Shown: positions 47,241 to 58,960 of the stretch, piece by piece
Position numbering within the stretch: position 1 is the stretch's first letter
Layout of the letters: each line of letters starts with the position of its first letter
Source: Portulaca oleracea
Lineage: Eukaryota > Streptophyta > Magnoliopsida > Caryophyllales > Portulacaceae
DNA length: 64,000 bases
Assembly (NCBI GenBank): GCA_029582165.1
Contig: CM055877.1
Location: 1,909,523 to 1,973,522 of the forward strand
Reading direction: 5' to 3'
Program-made: the position numbers and the translations under genes
The notes under the pieces: model-generated
The model's database searches: none
Told to the model about the DNA's origin: nothing
The model's input: the letters and a program-made list of their open reading frames with translations, nothing else

Positions 47241-47435
47241 ATGGAGGTGTTGGGGAGATCTAAGGCGGGAGCCCACTTCAATCAAGGCTCATGATACACA
47301 AGTTAAGTGAGTTCCATCTTAAAACCAATCGGTGGTTTTAAGAGGAGTAGCCCACTTGATTTATATACCATGTCCTTTCTCTTTATATACTTTTCCGATG
47401 TTGGACATTTTTACTCATGGGTGAATCTCAACATG
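47241..47435 (+). repeat. LTR-like fragment (family shared with 62120-62240)
   Basis: GTTCCATCTTAAAACCAATC, then AGTAGCCCACTTGATTTATA, TACCATGTCC, GATGTTGGAC and TCATGGGTGAATCTCAACAT. The same order of words is found at 62150-62240. The style is that of plant LTR promoters (conserved leader, TATA, GATGTGGGAC box). Confidence 0.45.
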
Positions 47436-47810
47436 AGAGATAAGATTAGTAAAAGGAATAGAAATGAAAGACATATGAGTAGGTACAGAACAAACACAAT
47501 CACTTTAGTATTGTAAATTAAACTTGAACAAAAGAATAAGTACAATCAAAGATTCAATTAATATTGAATCTGAAATCCCAATAATAATAGGCATCTCATC
47601 AGATCTCAAATCCATAGTAATGATCAACACTAGGGTTGATCTTACAAGTACAAATATCTTAATTAAAATAGTATCACATCACTGTTTTATTATGTACAAG
47701 GAACTTGTCCAAGATTTCCCTTAGTAAATGTCCCTATATAATCAATATGTATATATGTATAAAGATCAGATTAGTTGATTAGTATGAAGTATTAGACCAT
47801 CTTTAGTTAA

Positions 47811-49554
47811 TCACTTCCACATATGATCAATTTGACAGCTTGAGGTTGACGTTGAAGCGTACTCGGATCCTACCCCTGGATCTTGCCTGTTGGAACTAGG
47901 GTTCATCACCATACTCATATGCTCGGACACAGGAAACACAGGGGCATTCGAGTAATTTGACTCTTTACTAGAAGGATGTGACGCGTGATCGCTAAGTTGA
48001 GAAGCAACAAACTTGTCAAGAACCCTCCAGTCAGTGACCTGATCAACAACTTGATCTGATCCATTGGTGTTTCCGAACATTGAATCCAACGGTTGTGAAT
48101 GGATGATTTGATCTTGGGAGAGTGAGGATGATTGCACATTAGCATTTTGTCCATAGGCTGGGGGCATTTTAGGGCTTTCCAATTGAGGTAGCTGAAGGAA
48201 AGGGTCATGGTGGGCATGGGAAATGTTGTAGGAAGGCAACTCAAGCTCTTGCTTGCAATGATAAATGTGGTGAGGGTGGAAGTTATGTGGATGGTAACTT
48301 GGATGATGATGATGATGATGATGATGGGGGATTCTTCTTGGAGAGTCCATGTCGGGCATGAATGAGACTTGATCGTCGTACCAACATGGGGAATCGTCTC
48401 CTAGCTTGCGAACCGTTGCCATTCGCTTCTTGAACACCCTACAGACTACCCAGCCTTCTTCCTGATAGATAAACAAAAACCTTGATGAGATGTTAAAATT
48501 TTGTCTCAAATCATATAGTAGTTCTATGTTTTGTTTCTTAGTATTGTAGTAAAAGTTTTGTAACAATCAATCTTCTTAATAAGTAGTTGTAAACAAGCTT
48601 ATTCAGCATTTTTGCCAGATAAAAAGAATGTAAGCAACCTTGGTCGACATTCTAGGTAGATAAAAATGAACTAAGTTCTTGATAATCAAATTCATGAGCT
48701 AGCTTACACCGGAACCAAATCACATAGCCAATGTTAACCTTAAACATATACTAGCCTTGGTTATTTATGCCTAATTTCATTCCTAGTTATCAAAGATCAA
48801 TGATTCATGCAATTACAGGTACTTTGTCATATTTCCATTACAGGTACTTTGCGCAAATGAGTATGAGGGATGCTGAGGTTTAAACATGAGACCTTTTTCT
48901 CAAGTCTGACTCTAATACCATGTGGAACCACCTCAACCAAAAGCTTAAACTGATGGTTGAAATCCCCAGGAATGGTTTTATACTCTAACATACGTGGAAC
49001 AAGGTTACCAAGCTTACCTGAGGAGTCCCATTTTCATTAGTTTCAAGGCGATACTCATGCATGATCCAATCAGACTTTTGGCCATTTGGAGCGCGACCTT
49101 TGTAGAAGACCAAGGTCTTCCTCATGCCAATGAGGCTATGTTTGGAGTAGATAGCCTTGTCTCTTCCGGTGGCCTTCCAAAACCCTGCTTTAGTTGCACG
49201 GTTCGTGCGAGTTCCCGTTGGGTACTTCTTGTCTTTGTGGCTAAAGAAGTACCATTCTTGTTGCTCTTCACTTCCGATCTTGCATAGTTCTGCGCAATTT
49301 ACATGAAGAAAAAACGGTTTTAAACACGACGTTTGTCTACTTTTGAGTATACAATCTATCAACCCTAGTTGATTATGTGTATATGAATGTATACCTTGAA
49401 GATCCCAGGGTTCAATCTTATAGAGATCAACATCTTTAATGACATCAAGATCAATCTTTCTTGAAGCTACTTTCTTCCTTAGGTAGTAGTCAACGAGTTC
49501 TTCGTCTGTTGGATGGAATCTGAAGCCTGGAGGAACATGAGAAAATGCATTCAT
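47811..49554 (-). CDS. VND4: NAC transcription factor, VND4/VND5-like
   Basis: Three coding exons on the - strand: 49554-49395, 49289-49018 and 48461-47811, GT-AG, phases 1 and 0, giving 360 residues (Arabidopsis VND4 is 395). The NAC domain is complete. Subdomain A is [19 protein letters not shown] is [18 protein letters not shown] has [20 protein letters not shown] and [18 protein letters not shown] has [20 protein letters not shown] and WIMHEYRL, E is [13 protein letters not shown]. The C-terminal part carries VND-specific blocks [38 protein letters not shown] and the end [12 protein letters not shown], which place it with VND4/5 rather than VND6/7. VND factors switch on secondary-wall and programmed-death genes in xylem vessels. 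Residues 190-197 are an eight-His run from a (GAT)n-type microsatellite, likely length-variable. An upstream noncoding exon is inferred. Confidence 0.93.
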
Positions 49555-49580
49555 TTTCTTGAGCTGTGCTGAACCTAAGC
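49555..49580 (-). other. 5' UTR start of VND4-like exon 2 (inferred acceptor)
   Basis: On the - strand TGAACAG/GCTTAGG gives a good acceptor 26 bases before the ATG. It pairs well with the donor at 53601, so the gene probably has a roughly 4-kb intron in its 5' UTR. Confidence 0.45.
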
Positions 49581-49831
49581 CTGTTCATTTACAAGCAAGA
49601 CATTTAGTTTATATGTAATGATTCAGTCAAATCTAGAAGATTAATTAGGTCAACTTCTGTAATGATTCAGTCAAAAAAATTGGATCACAAGTAGATTATC
49701 ATTAAGATGTGGGGGAAAAGAATGATGCTGCTGTTTATGTGTGAAAAATTAGCTCACAAAATATCTACAATATGAACTAAAAATTTAGACAGTCAATATG
49801 TAGTGAGTAGTGACAAGATCAGATATTTCTA

Positions 49832-50028
49832 TTACTCCATCCGTTCCCTATTAATTGACACTTTGACGAAATTTTGACTGTTAATTACTCACAAGTTACA
49901 TCAAATTATTTTTATAGGCCAATTAAATCATTAGATGCTTCCTTGAATCCAAATTGAAAACCATAATATTATGTACTATAGAAAAAAAAATTTAATACAA
50001 CGTACTATGAAAAACGAAAGTAGTAACT
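49832..50028. mobile_element. Stowaway-like MITE fragment
   Basis: The left end TACTCCATCCGTTCCCTATT is typical. The right end near AACGAAAGTAGTA is weak. Confidence 0.45.
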
Positions 50029-50224
50029 GGATGCCATAAGTTCAAAATTTTGTATTAAGACATTAGAAAAGTATTTTACATTAAGAGGTTGGTATGTTAT
50101 AATTATACTATCTGAATTTACTAAAGATAACTATTATGGAAAATTGAATCAAATAATATAATGTTGGACAATAATACATAAATATGTTTTTGTGGACATA
50201 AATATTATGAACTTTAGACAGGGT

Positions 50225-50790
50225 TGAGATGGAGAGTAGAAGAATCAGACATGGAGATAAAGGTGAACTTGGACGAAGCAAGACTATTGATCAGTGGGAA
50301 CCATGGCTGGGGAGTGATTTGTAGGGATGAATATGGCAACTTATCTGCGACGGTGTCACATCAAGGCGTGGGGTATGGATCGGAGGACCGAAGGTAGAGG
50401 AAGCCAGAGCTACTTAATTTGTACTCACACAGGCTTGGAGACGGGACTATAGGAGAGTAATCTTGAAGGGAGATTCTAAAACCCTTATCTCAAAATTCAA
50501 CAACTCTAGAGATTCATATTGAAGTTCAGATGTTTGTTTCTAGTTATTTAGACTTTGATTAAAAGTTTGATAGTTGTATTTTTCTCGCATGTTAGAAGAT
50601 ATGATAATAAGGTTGCTCATACAATAGCTCATATGTAGCTCGATGTTCTTACAATGAGAACGGGGACTAATGTTGGGCCCCCTATTATTAGTATAGTAGC
50701 TTGATTGCAGGCGATGCTTGTAAGTTGTAATGTTGGTTTGGTTGATGAATGAAGTTGATTATAGTTTCCATAAGAAAAATTTAAAAAGAA
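50225..50790 (+). pseudogene. LINE RNase H fragment
   Basis: On the + strand, shifted frames spell an RNase H relic: KVNLDEARLL, GWGVICRDEYGNL, EARATXFVLTQAWRRDY, VILKGDSKTLIS and RYDNKVAHTIAH. An A-rich end follows near 50775-50795. It lies in the proposed 5' UTR intron of the VND4-like gene, in the opposite orientation. Confidence 0.65.
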
Positions 50791-51082
50791 ATATGCTATG
50801 ACAAGAATTTATATGAGATATTATAATTATAAAATTCAACTATATCCTTGTTTCTCAAATTTATGCAATTATACACTCCCTAAAAGCAAAAGTGTTGGTA
50901 ATGTCTAGGAAGACTAGGATCCTAAACTAAAGTATAGAAGATTGAACCCTTTCACTCCATTAAGATTGACAAATACCTCACTGCACCCCATTCTAATATC
51001 ACTTTAAATCTAGAACAAGATCGAGTTTTCCTACTTGCCTAATAGTACACCCCCAAAAAAAACTAAATATATACTCCAACCA

Positions 51083-51235
51083 TAGTTATTAAAATCCCGA
51101 TCCTGATATACTATGATCCAAAATCATCGACATGATTCTACTGTCTACACATGATCCACGATTTTACATGGGTTAATTCCGATCCTAACAACCCCATGGA
51201 TTCGAGTCAAGATCCCGATTTTAATAACCTTGACT
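51083..51235. repeat. TTATTAAAATC-family TIR repeat
   Basis: Begins ATAGTTATTAAAATCCCGAT and ends GATCCCGATTTTAATAACCT (inverted). The interior has GATCC/TGATCCA words. Copies at 7365-7518 and 52531-52697. Confidence 0.65.
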
Positions 51236-51539
51236 CCAACTAAAAGCTAAAAATGTCCATGCCATTAGTGCTAATTGCCCTTTAACCATGGCAACAATTA
51301 CACAATGTTCATGTATTCTTTGTCTTAAAGTATGAAATCTCCTTAGGATGTGAATATGTAACCATGAAAGTTCAACACAATACAAGATATACTACTTGTA
51401 GCTTTCACATATAATTTCTTTTTCTTGAACATTATTACACCACATAATAAACTTTACACCAGCCATGTCAAAACACAATCAACTAAAACTTTAGGTTAAA
51501 AGCTTACTTCAGGGTCATTTAATACTACAAGATTCAATT

Positions 51540-51730
51540 AAAAGCTTAAATTTATGTTTGACGGGGTACAAGGGTGGCAACGGTCAAAGAGGGACAACAC
51601 TTCTAACCACAACACTCTCTAAATTGGCAAGGGAGAGATGTTGCCCATAGGATTCAAACCCTGGATGTCCAAGATAGGAGGTGGACCCCTTGCCAGGCAA
51701 GAGGTGATTGGCTAAATGTGCAGTGCATGC
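51540..51730 (-). mobile_element. tRNA-derived SINE, second copy
   Basis: On the - strand CCAATCACCTCTTGCCTGGC AAGGGGTCC (A-box region) and CAGGGTTTGAATCCTATGGG (B-box region), followed by GGAGAGTGTTGTGGTTAG-like body sequence. Confidence 0.6.
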
Positions 51731-51775
51731 CACCCAAAAATCATATATGAACTGACCAAATTTCATGGAACCATT

Positions 51776-52068
51776 CTTGTCCAAAAAATTACTATGAGGT
51801 ACCCTAACTTTTGGTGAAATGTTTTTCTGATACCCCAACTTTTCAAAACTAATTTTGAGGTACCCTTACTTTTTGGGTTAGTAATTATTTGGTGCTTTTC
51901 CGGCCATTAATTTTATTAAGCGACCAAAATGCCCTTGTTCTTCCCTTCTCGAAAAAATACCCTTGAAGAAGAAGAATGAGGGTATTTCGGTCACTTAATA
52001 AAATTAATGGCCGGAAAAGCACCAAATAATTACTAACCCAAAAATTAAGGGTACCTCAAAATAGTTTT
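51776..52068. mobile_element. Palindromic element with ~85-bp perfect-like stem
   Basis: The arms 51850-51937 and about 51985-52066 pair almost completely (TTTTGAGGTACCCTTA, GGGTTAGTAATTATTTGGTG, CTTTTCCGGCCATTAATTTT) around a loop of about 45 bp. The outermost left part (GAGGTACCCTAACTTTTGG) has no right partner, so the right end is truncated or ran into a T-run. Confidence 0.85.
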
Positions 52069-52530
52069 TTTTTTTTATTCTTAATAGAGGAATGTTACCA
52101 CTGTAGACGACCCAATCAATTATAGTTGATGATCAATCTACGTGCATGCTATAGCAAATGCATGGCAACATTATTAAGGTGGAAAAGTATGCTATATATT
52201 CAAGTGTCATGTATACTTTCGGTGTGTTTGTGTGTTCAATTTTCTGTATTGATCGATATGATGACTTTATGAAGCAAGTTAATATAACGTTTCTCTTATA
52301 CCTTGTAGGATACAAACTTTCACAAACTCTGGGTTAATTTGTAAAACATTTAGGTACTATTCAACAAATGTTGACCTACTTTTATTGGTGAGTCCATTGA
52401 GAACTTTTAGTAGTATTAATTATGCCCGTTATATATTATGTTTGTATCATAAAATCCACGCACAAAGAAGAAATCATCATAACAAAGGGAAGGTGCCCTT
52501 CCTGCAAGTAGTCACTGAAAGTCAATTCAT

Positions 52531-52697
52531 CCATAGTTATTAAAATCCGGATCCTTATCGACGATCCTAGGATTTTACAATCCAAAATCCTCGATGCGAT
52601 TCTACTACTTATATTATGATCCACGATCCTACCTAGGTTAATTCTGATCCTAAATACCTCACTGATCTGAGTTAGGATCTCGATTTTGACAACCTTG
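52531..52697. repeat. TTATTAAAATC-family TIR repeat
   Basis: Starts CCATAGTTATTAAAATCCGG and ends GATCTCGATTTTGACAACCTTG, with GATCC/CGATCCTA words inside. Confidence 0.6.
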
Positions 52698-52699
52698 AA

Positions 52700-53601
52700 T
52701 TTATCAGAAGAATATAATCATAATCAAACATTTACATTCAGGATTTGATTGCCTAAGCAACTTGTAGAAATTAATTTTCTAAAAATTCCTTGGGGTAAGA
52801 TACTTATTATCATCTTTTAATGTAAGCTCTTATTCTGTTTTGTAAGCTCTAGCTTATTCATTTCTTGGAAGATATTTATTAAGCTCTTATTCCCCCCCCC
52901 CCCCTCTTTGCTCTCACATATTGTAGATGGATGCATGTATTAGTAGCATATACAAGTCAAATCCAAGTTTAAATTTCAATTCCAGTTTTTCATTTACTTT
53001 TTTTTTATAACACAGTTCTTCACTTATACTGGAAGAGAAAAAAGCTAACAATCAAAAAAAAGTTCATTCTGTTTTTAAAAATAATCCTTATTCTGTTATT
53101 CATTTAATCTAGTCCTGCATGAAGAGGGTATTGATCTAAGGGTTTTTTTAATTAAAAAAATGATTATGTGAAAATGGAATAATAGAGTAAAAGTGTAAAA
53201 CTAGTTAAGTTTTAATATTTGAGAGGGCAGATCTCTACACTGCAAACGTTTTGTAACAATGTGAAACTATCTCAACCAAAAGCTTAAGCTAATGGTTGAA
53301 GCCCCAAGATTGGTTTTATACTCTAACAAACAAAGAAAGAAAACAGAAAGGAGATAGATAGAGAAGGAGAAATCATTTGACGCTGGGGCAAACCTTAAAG
53401 CAAAAGCAACTCCCACCATTAGAACACAACACACTCCTAATTAACATACAATTATATGATGATGACCCCCCCAAAAAAAGGTCCTAGAAAAAAGGAAAAA
53501 TTAAAGCTCCAGACACAAAAGATCACAAATTATAGTCATAAGTAGGGGGAAAAACATGCAAAAATAGGGCATGAACAGAGAATATCACAAAACATAATTA
53601 C
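52700..53601. other. Intron/intergenic DNA, no gene seen
   Basis: A (C)n run lies at about 52893-52904, with AT-rich sequence elsewhere. The GAAACTATCTCAACCAAAAG phrase near 53262 is also found at 48930 (CCTCAACCAAAAGC), a small dispersed repeat. Confidence 0.45.
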
Positions 53602-53800
53602 CTTTTGAGATCAGACAGCAGCTATGTATGTAGCTGGGTATCCTTGGATCTGAGTGTACTATGTAAGTATTTGAGAAACGAAAATCCCCAGAAAAAAAAG
53701 TGTGAACTTTTTGTATGTTGGGGTCTCTCTCCTCGGGAATTGTAGTCTGAACCTCAACTGCTGCTTCTCTCTACTCTCTTCTTCTATCTGGGAAGTTTTC

Positions 53801-53846
<46 letters not shown>
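53602..53846 (-). promoter_or_regulatory. Inferred noncoding first exon and CT-rich leader of the VND4-like gene
   Basis: On the - strand a (CT)n tract (53846-53802) is followed by exon-like leader sequence (GGGAAG, GAAGCAGCAGTTGAGG, GATACCCAGC) ending CTCAAAAG/GTAATT at 53602/53601, a plausible donor. A TATATATA word lies upstream (about 53922-53930 on +). This is inference from composition and splice signals; only transcript data can confirm it. Confidence 0.4.
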
Positions 53847-53849
<3 letters not shown>

Positions 53850-54346
53850 AGAAATGAGAAAAGAGGAAAGGAGGGAGGGTTAAATAAGAAGCAAAGAAAC
53901 CTAAAGGAGTTGGGACAATTATATATACAACAGTATAGCCACTATAGAATGCCCTAATTGATTAATTAATGCTATAGAATAGAATAGAAACAACAACAAC
54001 CAGTGATCATCAGCATCATGATGATGATGATGATGATGATCAGCATTCACCATCATACTTTATTCTCTCTCCTCCTTATCTTGGGATTGATTGCTGGGAA
54101 AGCTTTCAACCTTGAATAATGGAGACTCATTCAGAGAGCGGAAACAATGGGAAGATATGTAGCTAGGTAGCTAGGGATATCATATGATATGATTTATATG
54201 ACATGAAATATATATATAATCTAACATATATATGCAACGTCTTCTTCCTCCTTAAACCCTGATCTAGCTTCCTCCACCAGCTACTGATTAAGACCTTACC
54301 TATTCACTACTGTTATAATAGTAATACAATAACCTAAAACAATATC

Positions 54347-54349
<3 letters not shown>
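53847..54349. other. Putative VND4-like promoter region
   Basis: AT-rich with CATCATGATGATGATGATG simple repeat near 54012-54040 and TATATATA words at 53920 and 54208. No exon recognised. Confidence 0.4.

Positions 54350-54411
<62 letters not shown>
54350..54411. repeat. (AG)n microsatellite
   Basis: About 30 AG dinucleotides. Confidence 0.95.
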
Positions 54412-54415
<4 letters not shown>

Positions 54416-54782
54416 AGGGGTGGGGTAATGGATGGAGAGGTTAAGAGAAGCTTTAGCCTTGGTAAAGCTTCTCAGAAATTTCACTTCATAACACCCAATA
54501 TATGGTGTTTCTGGTTTTCTGACATTTTGGAATTATCAGGGTTTCACCCCATTTTTATTTTCTGGTTCTTTATTCTGCCTTGATTCTTTTATTGCTTACT
54601 ATCTTTCTTGCTCATTTTTTTCCACCTTTTTTCTGTTGGTGGGAAGAGGGGCTCAGAGAGGTGGGATAGTAGTATAGTAAACTATTAGATATGATAGTCT
54701 TAGGTCTATTTAGATAGAGAGACCCAACATATATAAACTTTTCTCTGTTATATTTTTCCTAAATTTTCCAATTTTAGGAGAA

Positions 54783-54784
<2 letters not shown>

Positions 54785-54833
<49 letters not shown>
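54785..54833. repeat. (AT)n microsatellite
   Basis: About 23 AT dinucleotides followed by TGTATGTA words. Confidence 0.95.
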
Positions 54834-54839
<6 letters not shown>

Positions 54840-54898
54840 ATGTATATATGTATGTATGTATGTATGTAGTACTTCTTAAATAGGTACATTTAGATCTA

Positions 54899-54962
54899 CA
54901 TGATAATATTGAGTAGAAGGTGGACCTCTTGCCACTCGGACAAGAGGTAATTGGCTGATAGT
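54899..54962 (-). repeat. SINE 5' fragment
   Basis: On the - strand CCAATTACCTCTTGTCCGAG TGGCAAGAGGTCC, the A-box region only; it ends before the B box. Confidence 0.5.
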
Positions 54963-55472
54963 TCGTTACTCGATCACATAAGAACCCATTATCCACATTT
55001 CTGACACAAAACATTAAATTTTGAATTTGAAAAGATCTACACTGAACATTCTTTGTAGGAATACAGTTGAGTGTAATCAACAATGAAAATATATATCTCA
55101 CCAATATATATGAGCATGCATAAGTAATCAACAATGTAACATACATGAAGTACTTGCTAGCTACTAATAAGTAATAAGAGATGTATTTTATGTTTTAGAC
55201 TGCATTAATCGTGATAGAGATGAATAATGATTGAGAAGTTTGTCACAAAGTAATTAGCATAAAAATGAGAGGCTGACATTTGGCTGGAGAGTGCTGGAGT
55301 GGAAAGCATGAGAAACACATTTAACTAGAACTTAGTTGAGTGATCCCATGGGGCCATGCTAATGGCTCTTTGCACGGGTATTTACCTTTATCTCGGCATT
55401 ATTATTAATTACTCCTTGAATTTTATTATTTATCTCCTAAATGATTATTAGATGGCAATATATCTATTTTTG
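54963..55472. other. Intergenic, no gene seen
   Basis: AT-rich, nothing recognised. Confidence 0.45.
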
Positions 55473-55990
55473 GGATATTGGATGTAATATACTGACATTT
55501 ATTATTGGACAATAATATCTCTAACCTTTATACTTAGGTGAAATTAACCTTTATACTTAGGGTGAAATTATTATACCAACAGTGATTGTGCTGACATGGC
55601 AGGCGGAGGGAAAATAACTGGCCTTTGCCCAGTAACCCTGTTAACCCATTCGTTTTTCTTAGTAACCCACGTTTAAAAGAATCGGCCCGAGCACAGTGAC
55701 AAAGTAGGGGGTGAACCGGTCTCCGTATTGACGTATCACACAATCAGCCAATATTTTATAATGTGAGTTAGTGAGAAAAACGGAGAGGTTAACGAGGTTA
55801 TAGGGTTGGAGAAAGTTTTTTTCTCCTCTACCGACCACATTAGCATGGAGACTGGATCACCGTCGCCTTTTTACTATTGGTATAATAATGTCACCTAAAT
55901 ATAAAGATCAAATATTTTGATGTTATACAGTAAAGGTCGGTATATTACAATATAATACGCCCAAAGGTTGGCATATTATTATCCAAAAAT
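55473..55990. mobile_element. Degenerate palindromic element (GGACAATAATA words)
   Basis: The left ATTGGATGTAATATACTGAC, ATTGGACAATAATATCTC and GGTGAAATTATTATACCAAC pair imperfectly with TATTGGTATAATAATGTCACC and TTGGCATATTATTATCCAA on the right. The interior is GC-richer, with GTAACCC and GGAGAGGTTAAC words. Confidence 0.6.
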
Positions 55991-56280
55991 CCTTATAACA
56001 ATCTTCAATATTATTTTTTGATTAAGAATTTCTTATATAATATTTTATTAACAATTACACATTTACACTATTATAGTATTTTCTATTATGAATTTAACAA
56101 TAGTAATCTTATATAACAAGTCTTCGTACATATTGAAAAATTGTATGATCAAACTTTTTAAAATTTGATCACACAATTCTAAAAAAAAAGAACAGGTAAT
56201 AGGGAATGGATGAATTACTGTTATAAATGATCAATTAATTCGATTAAGCTTTACTCAATAATTAAAGAAACAACAAACAC
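55991..56280. other. AT-rich DNA with a Stowaway-like right end
   Basis: AAAAAGAACAGGTAATAGGG near 56172 resembles a degraded MITE end. No gene seen. Confidence 0.35.
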
Positions 56281-56283
56281 ATT

Positions 56284-56545
56284 ACTCCTTCCGTTCCATA
56301 GTAATTGTCGCTTTTGGAAATTGTGCGGTCAAATTTCAAAAATTTTGATCATAAATTTCTCAATATATACAATGGGTTGTTATATGAAATTACCACCATT
56401 ATATTCATAACGAAAAATACTATTATAAAAGTATCATATTCCAAGTGTTAATAACATATTATGTTAAAACTTATCAATAAAAAAGTAACATTAGAGACCG
56501 TAAAAATTAAAATTATAACAATTAATATGGAAGTTAGGGAGCATT
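56284..56545. mobile_element. Stowaway MITE
   Basis: Left TACTCCTTCCGTTCCATAGT, right ACAATTAATATGGAAGTTAGGGAG. Internal similarity to 19033-19288 (AATTTTGATCATAAATTT, ATTGTGCGGTCAAATTTC, ATACAATGGGTTGTTATAT). Confidence 0.75.
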
Positions 56546-56879
56546 TGAAAAGAAAAAGATACTCATAGGATTTATGTTCATTAATAAGCTGTGGCTGTAG
56601 CTGTCAACATCTGGTGCACGCGATCTCTGGTTGGTTGGTCCGCTGTTTTTTATTCTTCATTTTCATTCTTTTTTTGGGCCTTAATTAAATTTTCTGCCTC
56701 TCTCTTCAGACCGCTGAGACAGGAAAAAAAAGAGGACCCACAAACCGACCCCCTGTAGCCACATAGTGAAAATGACGCCTCTCCAAAAATGCATCATATC
56801 ATGCTGTTGTTAGTTGTTACAGTTCGAGCTAGCTTAGTCTGGCTACCCTCTTAACTAGCTTCAGTCTTCACCCAGCTTC

Positions 56880-57122
56880 GATCATTCGGTTGTTGTTCTT
56901 TTATACGGTTGGTTGCGATTGGTTGTTGTACAGTATAGTAGAAGTTTGAAAATTGTGATGTATTGGGGAAAGTTATGATGAAATGTGGAAGGTTGTGGTG
57001 AATTGTGGAATTCTGAGGTGTAAATAATCGTAAGTGGGTTGATCGGTTGTGATGGAACGTCAAAAGTTATGGTGCGGTGTTGAATCGCAACCAACCAGCC
57101 GCATAAAAGATCGAACGGAGCC
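56880..57122. mobile_element. MITE with CTTTTATRCGGYTGG ends
   Basis: Left TTCTTTTATACGGTTGGTTGCGATT and right AATCGCAACCAACCAGCCGCATAAAAGATC are inverted. The core reiterates GTTGTGGTGAATTGTGG-like words. Confidence 0.75.
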
Positions 57123-58307
57123 TAAAACGGGCGTTTGATAATCAAACTATTCAATAGTTTATTGTTTATTAGAAAGTTTGATCAGGTCAAATATATCGAA
57201 GTTGTGTTTGGTGATGAAGAGTTTATTTGATTGAATGTTTTGTACCAATTAGTTAATTTTCAATAGGTTGTTTAAATAGAATATTCTATTGAAAATGACT
57301 TATTACTGTGTAAAAGATATTTCAGTCCAAAAATTATTTATAATTATATAAATACCATCCTAAATATTTGATGCATATTTATGTTATCTTAGTGATGATA
57401 AAGCGTACCAATGAATTCTTAACAACTTAGAAATAGTTAATTTTATCAAATATCTTTTCTTCAAACAATCAATTTAAATAGTCCAAACAATCAATCCAAA
57501 ATCAATAGTAAACATTCAATGGAAACAGCTAATAGCTAACAGAAACAAGGCCAAAGAATCAACTCAACAACAAGAACAACAGCAATAATAACAATAACAA
57601 ACTCATAAGAAAAATACGATTATATATAATTTGAGAGAATCTAGGTGTAAATAGTCTTCTTTCTGTCAACCAACTGGAATTAATTTATAGAAAAACTGAT
57701 TTATGAATGATTCTTTTATAAAAAAGAATATTTTGAAAAGAACACCAGGAAAAACGATGCTAAAAGTTTTAAAGTTTTTATTTCATAGGTTCTTTTTATA
57801 TATATTCAATGTTGAAGGATATTTTTGTTCCATGATGAATACTATCTAGTGGTAGTCGTGATCGATCTATTGGCATAATTTGCATACCTATTCTCTTTGC
57901 TCTTCCCTTTCTACTGTTTAATTTTTATATGGGATGGACCAACACCCAATTATTCACCATAGAATAACACAATTTTAGATTGAAGATTTATTGAAATTTA
58001 TGATAATCAATTAATTTTAATGAATATATATGAGTAGGCACTAAGCATGGGTGAGCTTAGCTCACTCTTTTATCAAAAGTAACAATAACATATCCGACAG
58101 TTGCAAAATGTCAAAATGCCAATTATGCCCTATGAGGACTAATATCTTTGTACGATAACTCTACGTCGTTATCGTTAACGGAGAATCTCATGCACAATCT
58201 GTGTTATAGTGACTTAAAAGTCAATCTTCATCAAATGTATTAGACCATGTTAACTGGACAAAACTCTAAAAAGAGGTTAAAAACTCTAAATAAGAATATA
58301 AGAAAAC
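57123..58307. other. AT-rich DNA with a degraded repeat
   Basis: 57129-57545 starts CGGGCGTTTGATAATCAAAC and ends in ACATTCAATGGAAACAGC, with CAATAG/AACTATTC words like those in SKU5-like intron 7 (7520-7780). It is probably an old MITE. No gene seen after it. Confidence 0.35.
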
Positions 58308-58552
58308 TATACCAAATTCATGGATAAAAAGTAGTTGGCTAAAAGTTGAATTTTGGTAATTTTTGATAATTTTGATAATTTAGGGCAAATTTACGCTAAA
58401 ATATCAAAATTAATTTTTTTTATTTTTTAACTTTTGTAATTTTTAGTAATTTTTGGTCATTTTTTAGTAAATTTTAGTAAATTTTAATAATTTTTAGTAA
58501 ATTTAGATAAAAATTGATAAATTTTGATAAACTGAAGTTACATATTAATTTA
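58308..58552. repeat. TTTTGGTAA-rich MITE-like copy
   Basis: Begins CAAATTCATGGATAAAAAGT and reiterates TTTTGGTAATTTTTGATAA words. It is the reverse complement of the SKU5-like intron 7 element in style and end sequence. Confidence 0.5.
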
Positions 58553-58880
58553 AGGGTTTTTAGATGCTAATATACTAAACTTTTAAGATATTGGACAATA
58601 ATACACTGAACTTTTACCTTGGACAATAATATACTGTACTTTGGGGAATGTTGGACAATAATACACCCAAAACAATTCTGACGATGGCTGACTCGGTGGT
58701 TATCTTACGTGGTCCGCATGCCACGTAGAATCACCATCGAGTCAGCCACCGTCAGAATCTTTCTGGGTGTATGATTGTCTAACACCCTCTAAAGTACAAT
58801 GTATTATTGTCCAAGATCAAAGGTCAGTATATTATTGTCCAATACCCAAAAATTCAGTATATTAGCATCCTACAATCCTA
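58553..58880. mobile_element. Palindromic element, GGACAATAATA family
   Basis: About 325 bp. The arms pair over about 150 bp (GATGCTAATATACT, ATTGGACAATAATA, TTGGACAATAATATACTG, GACGATGGCTGACTCGGTGG against the right arm), meeting around CGTGGTCCGCATGCCACGTAG. Confidence 0.88.
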
Positions 58881-58960
58881 AATTTAACAAACCTTTGCTA
58901 ATTTTATGAAAGCCGTTTATGGAACCCAAAGGTGGGAAGTGTAATGAAGACACCAAAAAC

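Noticed and set aside
56851..57094. Two 70-codon frames rich in His/Asn/Thr
   Set aside because: Overlap fully with the GTTGTGGTGAATT-repeat MITE core at 56880-57122.
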